Source: Sindora glabra
Lineage: Eukaryota > Streptophyta > Magnoliopsida > Fabales > Fabaceae
Assembly (NCBI GenBank): GCA_020226215.1
Contig: CM035236.1
Coordinates: 53,133,057-53,197,056, forward strand
Direction of reading: 5' to 3'
DNA length: 64,000 nucleotides
Shown: positions 45,336-58,424 of the stretch, piece after piece
Numbering within the stretch: the stretch's first letter is position 1
Layout: every line of letters begins with the position of its first letter
Notes under the pieces: model-generated
The model's input: the letters and a program-made list of their open reading frames with translations, nothing else
Told to the model about the DNA's origin: nothing
Database searches by the model: none
Translations under genes and position numbers: made by a program

Positions 45336-46782
45336 CTTGAATTTCTGATGGGAATTGCATCAAATAGGTCATGCACACTACTTGTAACTTCAAATCCTCA
45401 GTCATAGGGTTGTGTGATAACGAAATGCATCATCACTTTATCAAGGGAAACAGAAGATTGATGCTTTTCCATTACTGGTTTCTTCGTATCTAATTCAACA
45501 AGCCAACATTGCCACTTTCACTTTGATAGAAATGCTGATTATTCCTTCAATTTTCAGTAGACGGGAAGCTGATGTGCACTTTTGCCTGGCCCCGCCAACC
45601 AAAATTGACAATGTTATCTTGGTAATCATGTCTCAGAATTACTTTCATGGGCTTCCAGCCTATGATTGTATGGTACAAGCATAAATACTGGCAATTTTCA
45701 TAAATATGGCCCAAAATGAGTTGTGTTCTCTTCTGCAATGATTTTACAACCCCTCTCCTCTCCAATCAGTCTTCAGCAAGTTCTCTGTCAGTGTCAGCTC
45801 TTCAAATTACAATCATGCTTTCAAACTCTTGTCCACTTTGATCACATGCATATCTTCTATGTGCTTCTGCATAAAAATGACAATGACCGACCTGCTTATC
45901 TTGAATTGCTCAAAATTGTATTCGATTTGATTATTTAAGAAAAATTTTGTCTTCACAGCTAAAGTTTTATAGAGTATATACCATAATCATTTTCTGATCA
46001 ACTTTTATATAATATTAATTTCTTAACAGGGTTTATAGGTGGGGAATCAGGAGGTACGAGGAAAAATTTCAAAGAATACGACCATAATTCAGAGAAGGTA
46101 CAAGGAAACTAACAAAAATTCAAGGATACAGTAAAAATCAAACATAAACACCAAAATTAGCTCAATCCGAAACCGGTCCTTACTGATACATGCTCAGATT
46201 TTTACCATAAACATAAAATAACAAGCATTACCACAAAACAAACACTACAGGTTCAAAATACATTCATTCAGACTTTTACTCAAACACCTGAGAAGCGAGA
46301 AAAGAGGCAGGAGCGGATTTGTTGGGGGGGGGGGAGGAACAAAGCTACAAAAATTATCAAAAAACTAGACAATCTTTTAATCGTACATTGTAGAACAAAT
46401 TTATACCAAATTGACACCAACTAATAGAAATATAAATGGAGAGATATTTACCTATTACAGCTAGGTCCAAGAAAGTCGACACCACATGTCAAAATTCAGG
46501 CTAAAGAAGCTAATGCTACTCTATCTTTGGTGATCCGCGGAAAGCAACATGCAGCTAAATGGATTCAGTTAGGAATTCTAACGGTATTCTGTGTTTTCGA
46601 GAACACTACAGTGCAGATGCGAAGTGGAACAGGACAGCGGTAAGGCTTCGTTTGTTTGTTTGGAAACTGTCTAATGTCTCATCCCATTTTATTAAGCTAT
46701 TCCCCAGGATGCGCATTGCATGCGGGATGCGATATCAATCAATTTCTTAATTTAAAAATATATTTCTTCTAATCGATTTCTT
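45336..46782. other. Upstream region of the PPR gene
   Basis: Presumed 5' leader and promoter of the minus-strand PPR gene. Short plus- and minus-strand frames here have no domain. A GGAGCGGATTTGTTGG sequence followed by eleven G (46324-46334) resembles ends of some hAT elements, but no partner end was found. Confidence 0.45.
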
Positions 46783-47274
46783 CTCTCATAAAAATAGTTT
46801 TTTTAAGTTATTTTATTTTTAAAATAAATAATTATAAGTATTTTTAAATATTTATTTTATATAAAAATTGAATAAAAGTTCAATTAATTATATAATATGT
46901 ACTCATATGATTATAATATAGATTCATAAAAAAGTGAGTATAAATTATTTATAATTAATAAAATTATCATCCATAATGTATTAATAAAATTCAATTCTTT
47001 ATTAATACTGTTATAAATTTGGAATATATAACTTATTTTGACCATATAAAATCTATAAATGTACTTTGTATATCAAATAAAATCATAAATAAAATCAATA
47101 TTACTATTGTCAAGACAAATGAATTTCCATAGATATCAATTTCCTTTATTCTATATTTTGAGTTATATATAATTATAATTTTATAAATATAATCATATTT
47201 GAGTTGGAAATAGGTAGGACTCAATTAAAGGTAAATATGCTTTGTAATTTGGTGTTAATATATTTATTAAGAGT

Positions 47275-49109
47275 CAATAATTTAAAATTTGATCTGGTCA
47301 TCGATATGGCAAGATGAGTGGGCTAAGAACAAACTAATTCAATTGGTCAAATCGAATAATTAAATCGGTTGTTAAAGTTTAGTATTTTTACATAAAATAA
47401 ATTATATACTATATATTTATATCAATGGTAAATAACAAAATACAAATAAATATTAATCTCATACCATAATTATAATAATTATTTAATATAATTTTTGTTT
47501 AAATAAAAGATAAATGATAAAAAGTGTTTCTTTATTGGAAAACTAATATCAAAACCTCCAAGGCAATTAAGTATAATGTCTTATATTCGAATTGTGAGGA
47601 TATAATTTGTTGAAAATTTATATTTTAATATATTCAACTTCAAATATATTACTAAAATACTACCTCTTATATATATACTTTAATATAAAAAAATATAATA
47701 GTAATTCATATTATAATAAACAGATGATAAAGTTGCATCCCCTTAAAATTTAAAAAATATGAATACTACATCTTATATATACTTTAATATAAAGTAAATA
47801 TAATAAGAATTACATTAGGTTTCTAAATTGGACTTTGTCAAATGTTAAAAAAAAATGAAACAAGTCAACAATCAATTGAGTGACTAGTTTAACTAGGTTT
47901 TTACTAGATAGGGATGGCAATAACTCAAGTTTGGGCAGGCACTTGATCTAAACCCAATAAGAACCAAACATATAAAAAATTTGAAATATCAAATCTATTT
48001 TAGACTCAAGACCTAAAAAAATCTGATTGAACTTGAACAAATAAGACTCGATAAGACCTATTTGGACTTGAAAAAATTATTATTATATTTTTAAATTAAT
48101 TTTAAAATATGTAAGTTTAATAAAATAGAGTGTTTGATCTCTTAAACTTTAAATTTTTTCTATTTGATTACTGATTCTAATATCTTACAATAAATTTTTC
48201 ATAAAATATAAGATTTTTATAAAAAATTTAAAGAATGAGAGTGATATATATTTACATATGTGTATATCTTTATATTTCTCATTGTAATTTTTTAATTGTA
48301 TAAATTATAATAATTATAATACATGATAATTATATAAATTAATGAAAATTTATTTTTTATTAATAATAATTATACTTAATAATTATAAATGATCATATTT
48401 ATTTCTTATTCACATCTATTTTTATTTTGACTCATCTATACTATCTATATTAATTTTAAAGTAAATATGGATTGTGTCATTGTTAACTTTATTGAATAAA
48501 AATCATATTAGATTAACTTATAAATAATTATCTATTAATTTATATTTTTATGGGATACTCTTATTTTGTATAAATTAATATTATAAAATAATAAATATTA
48601 TTTTGAATATCTTTATAATTTAATATAAAATTAAGTATTTTAATATATTTTATGATAAATAAAATATTTTAATATTATTTATCTTAAATAAATTATCATA
48701 ATATCTTTATATATATATGAGATAATATTGATTTTTATATAATAATAGATTAACTATGAAATACATTATTCAAATATGTCTAATATGATACCCAACAAGA
48801 ATATAAGACCCATTAAATAGTTACAAAAGATAAATTTATGTATTATATAAATTAATATTATAATAAGTCCAAATAATATCCAAAAAAGACTAAGAACCTA
48901 TTGAATATTTAATAGATAAACTCAAACTTAAACCATTAAAGAGTGAGTCTAATTTAGGTAAGACTGATTTGATAAATATTCATTAGTTTTGGTAAACCCT
49001 ATTAGATATAGATATTTTTACCATCTTTATTACTAGATTTGACCAGGTCAACCTAAATTTTTACCTAGAATGGCTTTAAGGGTTTAATCGATTCGATTTA
49101 AAAACACTG
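47275..49109. mobile_element. hAT-type element inserted in the 5' LTR
   Basis: It interrupts the LTR exactly where the 3' LTR is continuous (empty site TTAAGAAT at 60234-60241). The flanks TTAAGAGT (47267-47274) and TTAAGAAT (49110-49117) form an 8-bp target duplication with one change, the size used by hAT. The ends CAATAATTTAAA and, inverted, CAGTGTTTTTAAA form short terminal repeats. Subterminal GGTCAAATCGA and CTGGTCAAATC motifs also suit plant hAT MITEs. No coding. Net of the nested element it is about 0.7 kb. Confidence 0.85.
47910..49030. mobile_element. Second hAT-type element nested in the first
   Basis: Perfect 8-bp duplication TACTAGAT at 47902-47909 and 49031-49038. The ends AGGGATGGCAATAA and, inverted, ATAAAGATGGTAAAAA belong to the common plant 'GGGATGGCAA' hAT MITE type. 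About 1.1 kb, AT-rich, no coding. It lies wholly inside the 47275-49109 element, so it inserted later. Confidence 0.87.
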
Positions 49110-49608
49110 TTAAGAATACAAATATGATATGACAATATAGAATTTCATGACATAACAGTTTTATTGGATTTCAATATTTCATTATAAATCTTAAGCTTAA
49201 GTACATCAATTCTAATTAAATTAGAAAAAAGTTAATTAATAATTATTAAGTATTAAGATAAATTAAATTAATTTTATTAATTTAATTGAATGTTTTGCAA
49301 AAGGCATAAACAAAGAATTAATGTGGCATAGGAATATAGTTTAGTCAAACTACTAATTTGTTTAGATTTTTATCTGAATAAAGACGTATATAATTAAAGC
49401 GCAATTTTAGTTTCATAGTAGAAGGATTATTGAAATTAAATATTTAATTATTTAATTATTTAGGAACTAATTATATATATATCCATAAAATCCATTGACT
49501 AGCTTAAGACTCTATACATATTACTATTAGATCAATCTAATCAAGAAAAGATTATTAAATTAATATATAGAAACATATATATTACCTAGTCATTGGGTCT
49601 AACCTTAT

Positions 49609-49760
49609 GGCCTAATATAGTTAGATAATAAGAATCAATTTTTAGAAATGTCACTTTATAAAATATTCTCTTGGATAGTTATTTGGCCTAATATAGTTAG
49701 ATAGTAAGAATCAATTTTTAGAAATGTCACTTTATAGAATATTCTCTCGGATAGTTATTT
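49609..49760. repeat. 76-bp tandem duplication private to the 5' LTR
   Basis: GGCCTAATATAGTTAGATA starts at 49609 and again at 49685. The two units differ at only a few positions. The 3' LTR has a single unit at the corresponding place (near 60735), so the duplication arose after the element inserted. Confidence 0.88.
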
Positions 49761-50024
49761 AAAAGTTAAAAATATGATTTGAATAAAATCTTATTAAATA
49801 TGTTTTGAATTATTTAATTTATTAAACAAAATCATATCAACAATTTGATAAAAATAATATTTATTTTCAAATATTTATTGGAGATATATTTTTAATTACT
49901 AATATCCAATAAATGAGTTTTAAATAAATCAAATATATTTCAAATATTGATTAGAGATATATTTTCAACTAGGAAAGTTCTAATTAAAAATATTTTAAAA
50001 TTAGAAACTTTAATGATGCATAAT

Positions 50025-50275
50025 GAGCCTTAACAAATGTTATTAGCCTTAATTAGTCATCATAAGCCTTAATGAGCACCTTAATAAGGCATTATTGGGG
50101 CTTAATGAGATATCATGAACCTGAATGAAGCTTAATGAAATATCATGAACCTGAATGAACATTATTAACCTTAATGAGATATTATTGGGACTTACTAAAA
50201 TATCATGAGGTTTAATGAGACATTATGAGCTTTAATGTCACATCATGACGCTTAACGTGTCATAATAAGTAAGGA
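50025..50275. repeat. Degenerate ~20-bp tandem repeats in the 5' LTR
   Basis: Many variants of CTTAATGAGNNATTATGAGC follow one another. The same array occurs in the 3' LTR at about 61365-61565, so it is an original feature of the LTR. Confidence 0.85.
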
Positions 50276-50877
50276 ATATTAATGGACATAGCATCTTATG
50301 TTAATCCTTCTCAATATATAAGATCCTAAGGTTCTAATTTTCATAGAAAGAACATGGAAAGACTTTTAAACCTATCAAAACTTTGAGGTTCTAATTTTCA
50401 TAGGAATATAAAAAAAGTTTTAAGCAACTCTAAGATTCCAATTTTCATATATATGAATATGAAGTGAGTTTCAAACTTATTGAAATTTTGTCAGTTTTCA
50501 TAGAGAAATTCAAAAGTTAAGTGGAGAATTTATTTTCTAAATTGTTTTTAGTACTTAAATTTGAATTTATCAATTCTAACAATCATTTGTCCTTCCTATG
50601 TAATACTTAAAGGCTTACACCCTATATGTTCATCCCTGAGACATAGTTTGGAAGATCTTAAAGACAGTAGTCTAAAAATCTTATGTTGGGATTTTCTTCA
50701 ATAATATTAGGTAATTCTTAACAAACATATATGATCATAAGTTTTCAGTCCTATTTATTTCTGTTGCACTGTATTTTTGAAATTTTGGTTAAAAAGTTTA
50801 AAAGAATAAAAATTCTTTTAAATCCAATCTTTAACTAAATGAGTTCACAGAACTATTTTCCTAAATGGCCACTAATA

Positions 50878-50885
<8 letters not shown>

Positions 50886-50961
<76 letters not shown>
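50886..50961. repeat. (TA)n microsatellite, ~76 bp
   Basis: An uninterrupted TA run directly after the end of the 5' LTR, where the primer-binding site would be expected. Confidence 0.97.
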
Positions 50962-50962
<1 letters not shown>

Positions 50963-52617
50963 TGACCTTAAGATTATATTTTTTAATGTCATATTATAAT
51001 CCATTGTTATGTGATTATTTAGTATTATGGTAATTTATAATTTTTAAATAATGATTTGTTCCAATTCATGAAATATATTTGCTTTTTTTTTAACTTTTGG
51101 ATTTGTAACAAAAAGGGTGGCCTATATTGCCATATTTCCTATTTGTTTCTTTCTTTTCTTTTCTTTTCTTTTTTTTTTGCACTTTATTTTTCCTAAAATT
51201 TTTATTTTTTTTATTGGATTAGATTAAACCTAAGAATCCATAGAGGTCCATAATCTAATTTTGAAATAGATCCAAGCAAGTAATTTAGGGAAAGTAAAAA
51301 GACAATTTATTATTAATTTTTTTATTTTTTACTTATTTAAGAAACCATGAATTGGAACTATTTATTTATGTGATTAATTATATTATCAAATGTGATTCTT
51401 AAACATGTCATACAGATTTAAGTAGCATCACTCTATGCATCATGATATATATCTTGCAATATTTAAATATTATTTCTTAAAAAATATTGCATGTGATGAA
51501 AAATCAAAATTTTTAAAATATTGAGTAGGAAAGAGTACATTCTGGATAATATATTCATGGGTCCCATTGTTAGTCTATTATAATATAAATATATATGAAC
51601 TTTTAAAGAATAAGTATATATTGATATATTAAGGATTGGATTTTCATCAAATAAAATAAAAATACTTACTCTAAAATACATATACCCCAAAGTGACTATT
51701 TTAGTAGGAGTAATATAATAAAATAATGATTATTACACTCAATTAAAAATTAATTATTAACCTTCCTAAAAAGCTTTGATAATTAATTATATGCCCAAAA
51801 ATATAATAAGATTTAATTTCAAGATACGCTAGACCTGTCTTGAAAGAATTAATCTAACATAATCAGGTCTAGCCAATAAGAACATAACTTGCTTATGAAT
51901 AACTTATTTGATTAGGTGCTAGATTATTATTACAATAAAAGTAATGTATGGTTTGATTTAGTTTTATTTGTATTATTACTTATATGTTTAATTTCATTGC
52001 AAAGTTACTAATTATCTTGGCAGATAAATAACTCATTCTTTGGTTTTCAACCCCCTCAGTCATTATGAACATGCCTCAATCAGTGCAATGAGATGTGTTT
52101 ATTTATCTTTATACCTATTTTATTTCATAATTGAAAATGAATGACCTAAATCAAATGTTTAATTATCTTAAAATAATAAGCACACTATTAATAAGTTCAA
52201 TACCTAAATGAATTGGAAGGAAAATGTCCTTTATGTTTACCTTTTGAAAGGATAGAATATGTATAAAAGTTAACCACCTAAGCTAGAAAATTTTCAAGAA
52301 GAACCATATAAACCCTATGACAAATGGATTCATGTCAATGCCATGGCTATGCTTATTGTATTAGGTTCCAATTCCATAAACCTAAAGTACATTATTCTAA
52401 GCAATAATATTAGAGAGATCTTTAATTACCTTGTTGATTTCTTTCTTTTTAAAAGTGATGAGGAACAAAATAATGCACTTATATGCATTGTTAGTTCAAA
52501 GGTGGCTTTTAGTATGAAAGTCCATGATTATGTTTAGAATGTGATTAATAATAAATGTCAAGTGGAAGATAATGGAGCAAGCAACTATGATAGAAGAAGT
52601 ATAAAATTTCTTTAATA
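50962..52617. other. Internal copia region, gag not recognisable
   Basis: AT-rich DNA between the 5' LTR and the hAT element. A 64-codon frame at 52343-52537 (MAMLIVLGSNSINLK...) may be a gag remnant because of its position, but I recognise no gag motif in it. Confidence 0.35.
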
Positions 52618-52625
52618 CTTGCATT

Positions 52626-53229
52626 AGGGGTACTTAACAAAATCAAAGTCCAGGGGCTAAACAGACTAGTTTGTGAGCTTTTTATGGACTGGATTAAAAA
52701 AAGTAGGCCCATTTAAAAATAAGCATGAATCAGTTTAACCTAGTAAGCCTAGGGCTAAAACAAACCAAGCTCACAGGCTTGAACGATCCAAATCTTTTTT
52801 TATATTTAATAATTTAAATAATATTTTTATTTTAAGAAAAAAAGTAATTTATTAATTATTTTTATATTATAATTTAATATAAAATACAATTTAATTATAA
52901 AATAATGTAAACATAAATAATTAAAATAATTAAATATAATAAAAATAAAAATAAATAATAAAGTTAATGAACGTAAAATTAAATATAAAAATACAAAAAT
53001 AAAATTTATAGATATAAAAATAAAATAGTAAATAAAAAGCATAAAAATGTAACAAATAATGAAAGATAAAAATATAAATTAAAAATAAAAAAAGCTTGCA
53101 AGTTGATCTAGCGAGCTTACGAACCAATCTAATTGGCCAAAATAAACTCATTTAAAAACAAGCTTAACTAAACCAAGCCTACATGAATTTTGGCCTAGTC
53201 TGGCTCAGCTCATCGATAAAACCCCTTAG
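52626..53229. mobile_element. hAT-type MITE with perfect 8-bp target duplication
   Basis: CTTGCATT flanks both sides (52618-52625, 53230-53237). The ends are AGGGGTACTTA and, inverted, CTAAGGGGTTTTA. Subterminal regions carry inverted-sense variants of GAGCTGAGCC/AAACAAACCAAGCTC, as in plant hAT MITEs. About 600 bp with an AT-rich core and no coding; apparent minus-strand frames there are compositional. Confidence 0.85.
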
Positions 53230-54219
53230 CTTGCATTATTGTCTAATACACACAATAAAGTAAAGAGAAATTATTATGCAAGTAATAAAAAGTGTTCACT
53301 TTTAAAACTCATAAAGTAGCTTAAAAAGGTTGAAACATTTGCACTAACTACTATGATTGCTATTCCTCCAACTAATAGTGAGGTTAAAGGAAAGAAGTAG
53401 AAATATGATAGTGATAAGATTAAGCAAAAGACAATATATTGTTGGTTTTTATGGAAAATGGAGTTACAAAATGGAAAACCATCCTTTGTTTAAATAAGTA
53501 AGGATACTTGGATGGAAGTGCAAGAGATGAATCTTTATTATCAGCTAATAATAAAACAATAATATTAGGATTTTTCTTCAAGTGTTAGAATAATCTTTAT
53601 GTTTAGTTTTTTTTTAGTTTTATTAAACAAAATTGCCTTTTCAAACTAGTTTTGTTTATGAAATAAAATTAGAACATGTTTTGGTTTATTGACAATTCAA
53701 AAAATTATAGCAAGTTATCCATTTATATTTGTTTGATATTTATATTGTAGCAATGAATAGTTATTTCAATTTCACTGCCTTAGAGGCATGATTACATTAA
53801 CCAAAATAGGATATAAAGAAAAATTGAAAGTGGATTTTTGGACCTTTTAGATTTTGATCATCACTTTATAAATACCTTATTTAGAATGGAGGATATTAAA
53901 TGTAAAAGTCTAAATAGGCCATACAATTGTATAGGGCCCATAAGTAATTTATAAAAATTATAGAAGTTTAGAGTATGATATCATTTAGTTGATCTTTACT
54001 CTTAGAATGAGTATAAGTATCTAATTAGTCCTAAATCTAAAATTTAATAAACTTAAAGGATTTAAGATTGAAAAATAATTAGATCTACCTTGACAAGAAT
54101 TTTTTATTAGTTCAAAACTAGATAACTTCTATAAGAAGAACTTGAGAAATAATGAGAATTAATCTCTTATGCTTACAACTAGGTAATCCTAGTAAATAAG
54201 TGTAACAAAAATGAAAAGA

Positions 54220-55330
54220 CTATCTTAAATATGGTGAGAACAATAATAAATGATTCAATATTGTTTATCTCTTTTTTGGAGAAATGATTTATGCATAGTT
54301 ATAAGTCTTCTAAATAAAATTAACTTTAGTGAATTATGAAGGATGCCTATAGAGTTATAAATAAAATATAAACTTTGTTTGAATTCTATTCATAAATTGG
54401 GTTGTCATTTTCATAAATTGAAGTTTAATTATGAAGATTATGCATTTACCAAAATCATTTAAATAGAAATGAAAAAGACTCAAAAATAATTCTTAAAGAA
54501 AATTATTTTCTTAAAAAAGGATTAAATGAAGAAGAACAAACCAAAGAATATAATAATACTTGTGAGACTCTTTGGTTATATTGTAATTTTTGGGATTTCT
54601 ATACTTATTCTTGTATAAGTAGAAATTAGAATGAATAATAATAAAGGATATTGACTTATGAAAAGATAATATGAAGAACCTTGTTGTAGTGGGAGGGTAA
54701 TTAATTTTACATAAATCATGTGTTTGAGACATACTCTATCTCATAAGAACATAGTTCATGAACCTAAAAATTATAAAGAGTTTTAGGATATACTGAAAAG
54801 GCTATAAACCAATAATTAGAATTTAAAGATTCCAATTGTGTTCAATTCTTATAATGACACTTAAAAAGGTAAAACCTTTAAGGAGTGACTAGACCCATAA
54901 GAAATTGAAAAACAAGTAAATGATAAATAAGGAATAATATTTATGACTAACATATATTTATTATCGAGTTATAGCATTTGTATACAATCTGAACTATGAG
55001 AACTAAGAAACAAATGATAGGGTTGTGCATTATAGTAAATACCCATAAAAAAGGTATTTAAATGCAATTACTTAAAAGATTCATATAAAAGTTAGACTAC
55101 ACATGGAATGCAACTTAGAAATATCAATCTATGGATTGAAACAAACATAAATGTCATGGAATATTAGACCTCGTCAAACTTACAATATTGATCAAAATAT
55201 TAATGACCCATATGTAAATCAAAAGATACAAGATAATAGTGTTACTTTTAGATCTTGAATGTTGATGATAATTATTCTTTAGAAATGATATAGGAATATT
55301 ATTGAAAGTTGATAAATAGATTGTAATATA
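54220..55330 (+). pseudogene. Copia pol remnant (integrase end and reverse transcriptase), decayed
   Basis: The plus strand reads MVRTMINDSILPISFWGE-like sequence near 54230 (end of the integrase core) and SGRVINFT near 54690 (the hinge before the RT). Near 55105-55280 it reads LEISIYGLKQT*MSWNIRPRQT, then DPYVNQKIQDNSVTFRS*MLMIIIL, matching the copia block SIYGLKQASxxWNIRF...VYKK...TFLxLYVDDILL. The catalytic YVDD equivalent is corrupted to a stop plus MLMIIIL. Stops occur throughout, so the element is long dead. Confidence 0.8.
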
Positions 55331-55439
55331 GTTTGATATAAAAGAATTTAGGTAAAATTAAGTTTTATTGATCATGTTATTGCATGATTAAGTAAATAAA
55401 AAACTTAAGTATTGTAAATAACATAAGAGAATTGCTAAG

Positions 55440-58420
55440 CACAGTCGCTCATCAATCATCACCTATTTCTTCACTTGTAAAGAGTGTCACATGACCATTT
55501 TATAACCTTTTTACTTAACCAACAAGTTTGAAAAAAAATAGTAATAAAAGCTAAAGATGTCTTTTGATAGTTGCTTCATTCACTTACTAGAACCAAAAAT
55601 CAAAGACCCATTTTTATTTCCTCTAGTTTCTTTGTCTACCCACCTTAAAATCATTCTTTCAACTTTCTCTACAAATTTGTTTCATTCTAATTCATAATTT
55701 TTATATTTTTATTAAAGTACAAAATTTTAAAAAAAGATTTAATCTTGATGTATGATTGTCAAAGGAAAGTTTTAAGCGTTTCTTTTGTAAACAATTTAAA
55801 AATATGAATTTGTTATTATTTTTTTAGAAATATTGTTTAAAATAAGTTTATTTTTGATAAAATAAAATTATTAAGAAATAATAAATATTTATTATTATAA
55901 AATTTTTAATAAAAATATAATTATGTACCTTATTCATTATTTTATTTAACTATTACTTATATAAGTGTATTTTTATGTAATTAATATTCTTTAAAAAATA
56001 ATATAATTTATATAGTAAGCATCATTTAAAAAAGTTTTAATTAAGGGTAAAAATAAGTCAAACTAAGTTAGACCTTAACATAAATAGGTTAAATCTACTT
56101 CAAAATTTTTTTGTCAAGGCCTTGTTATGATCTATTTGTAAGTTAAGATTTCATTCTTATTTAGCTTGTTTATAAAATTCAAAATGTTTAGTTTAGCTTG
56201 TTCACTTATTTCAACCTAACTATTAAAATCTAAATAAGTTATTGATGGATTTATAAACCTAGGAATATATGTCACAAATAAATCCCTTAGTAAAAGAAAT
56301 AGAAAAATAATTTTGTTAAATAAGTATGGCATTAAACAAAATTTTATCTCTAATTTTATACAATTCTTAATTATATTTAATGTCATAAAACTTTAAGTAA
56401 TTAAATAAATACATAAAATAAATATGAATTAATTTAATTCATATATCTATTTATATTAACATATCCTATTATATCACTTTATTTTTCAACTAGTTTTACA
56501 TAAAAATTTTAGTATAATCAACTAGCTAATTAGGTACCTACTTATAAGGCTAAGCAAATTAAAGAAGTCTAATAAAAACCAATGAGGCCTACCTAAAAAC
56601 TTGATTTTAAAATTAGTTTAATATATCAACAATTGGAATCAAACTTACTCCCTTAAAGAAAATTCATCTTTCGATTGATATTGGTTTAGTTTTTTGTGAC
56701 CTATATACACTTAATACCATTATAATTCATGTTTAGGTGTAATTATAGTAGCTTCAATTTGTTATCCTACAAGTGGAATAGTTTGTTAAGTAATTAATCC
56801 AGTGGATCTCAACAATTTGGTAAGTAATCAATCCAATAGCCTATCTCAAGGCTTCCATAAGTGGTTAACTTGATGGGCTCATCTTTACTCTGCAAATTTT
56901 TATTTTTCACATTGTCTCTCAAATATTTCTTTCGAAATGATGACATTAATTTAGGAATGGAAATTTTAACTTAATTTATTACCTCATGTGAAACATTTAA
57001 CATCCATTAGACAAAGTAAGCTCTATTTTTGCCTTTATTTCTAGTTTGAAATCATGTAGCTTTGTAGTTTACGCCCCACCTTTTCTTTGACATTACTTCT
57101 CTATTGGTCGTCTACATCAATTTTAACCTCCATGCTTCCTATCTAGTAAGCTTATCTTAACAAAATATCTCATAAATCTTAAGATTTATGTTTACATAAG
57201 TTATGAAAGTAATATATATTTTTTGTAATGAGTTTTCTTCTTCTTTTTATGTGAATTTTCATAGATTATTTGGTTTTGATGAACCTATTTAGAACCACCA
57301 AAATCATGTAACCTAAACACTATTTGAATATTTTAGTCCTCTGAATATTTTGGTTAGTCTAGTTTGTCATTTTTACATTTAAGCATAGCACAATTAATTT
57401 AAATTTATGATTAAATTTGTTTGAGATTGACTAATGCTAACCTAACTTACTTGAAACAAAGTTTTAAACTTTGACACTATTTCATACAAAAAGCTAATAA
57501 GTTATTGGTGGTTGACAAGTTAATTGGTTATATAAGAAGTTTTTTCACAAAATTAGTTACTAAATTTGATGAAAATGTAAAATAACATAAAAAAATGTGT
57601 TATTATAAATAGATATTAAATTAAATTCATTCATATTTATTTAAATATTAAATTATATTAACATAGTTAAAATGTTCAAAATAAAAATATAATTATCTAA
57701 AATTTAATTAGCTATATTTCATGATTTTGCATATTTATTTACTTATATAATTTTTATCTAATTATTATGAATGTAAATATAATTACTTAAAATATAATTA
57801 TTTATTTTTTATGAAGTTATATATTCATTTATGTATATATTTTCATATGATAATAATTTAAAACAAGAATATAAATGGCTAAAATTAAATTAATTATAAT
57901 TTATGTTATGACATCATATATTAATTTATTTATTTAATTTATTTTTTAATTATTTATAGTATATCTATGATATTATATAATTAATTAATTTTTATTTATT
58001 TATTATTTAAAATGTAAATATAATTATTTATTAAAAGCTTAAATTATAAATTAATAAAAAATGGATAAATTTAAAAAATTTGAAAGCTATCAATTTATAA
58101 GTTATAAATTACTTAAAGCAATTTATTAAATTAAAGCTTTCTTTCAATATGCTAATTCATAAAATACATCTAAAGATTAACTCATAACTTATAGATCAAG
58201 TCGATACATTATAAGTTAATGTATTGATTGCACGAAATAGAACTTTTTTTATCTTTTGAAATAGATTTTTTTTTCTTTATAAGCTATTGAGCAAACTTAT
58301 AAAAATAAGACCAATTTGATATAATAAATTCATTAAAACATTTATAAAAAGTTTATATAATTATTCATTCCAACTTCAATAGATAAGCTTAAATAAGTGA
58401 GAATAAATTTGCTTAAATAT
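55440..58420. other. AT-rich region inside the copia element
   Basis: RNase H would be expected early here but was not recognised. Sequence near 56040-56230 (TTTAGCTTGTTTATAAAATTC, TTTAGTTTAGCTTGTTCAC) and 57440-58400 (repeated AGCTTATAAGTT-like motifs) resembles plant hAT-type MITE interiors, so one or more later insertions probably enlarge this region. No boundaries could be fixed. Confidence 0.4.
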
Positions 58421-58424
58421 ATAA

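Larger units (their letters stand above)
46783..50880 (+). repeat. 5' LTR of the large copia element, with an hAT insertion
   Basis: It matches the 3' LTR in 46783-47274 and 49110-50880. The first dozen or so bases expected of the LTR are not recognisable, so the 5' edge is eroded or truncated. It ends near CCTAAATGGCCACTAAT, matching CCTAAATGGTTACCAAT in the 3' LTR. Confidence 0.72.

Noticed and set aside
45152..45405. Alternative minus-strand N-terminal frames for the PPR gene
   Set aside because: They are out of frame with the repeats and have no transit-peptide character; the in-frame ATG at 45335 has an upstream stop and is sufficient.
46300..46340. hAT-like end GGAGCGGATTTGTTGG followed by poly-G
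   Set aside because: No inverted partner end or 8-bp duplication could be found nearby.
52827..53151. Minus-strand Phe/Tyr/Ile-rich frames that look like membrane proteins
   Set aside because: They lie in the AT-rich core of an hAT MITE; their hydrophobic translation reflects AT composition.
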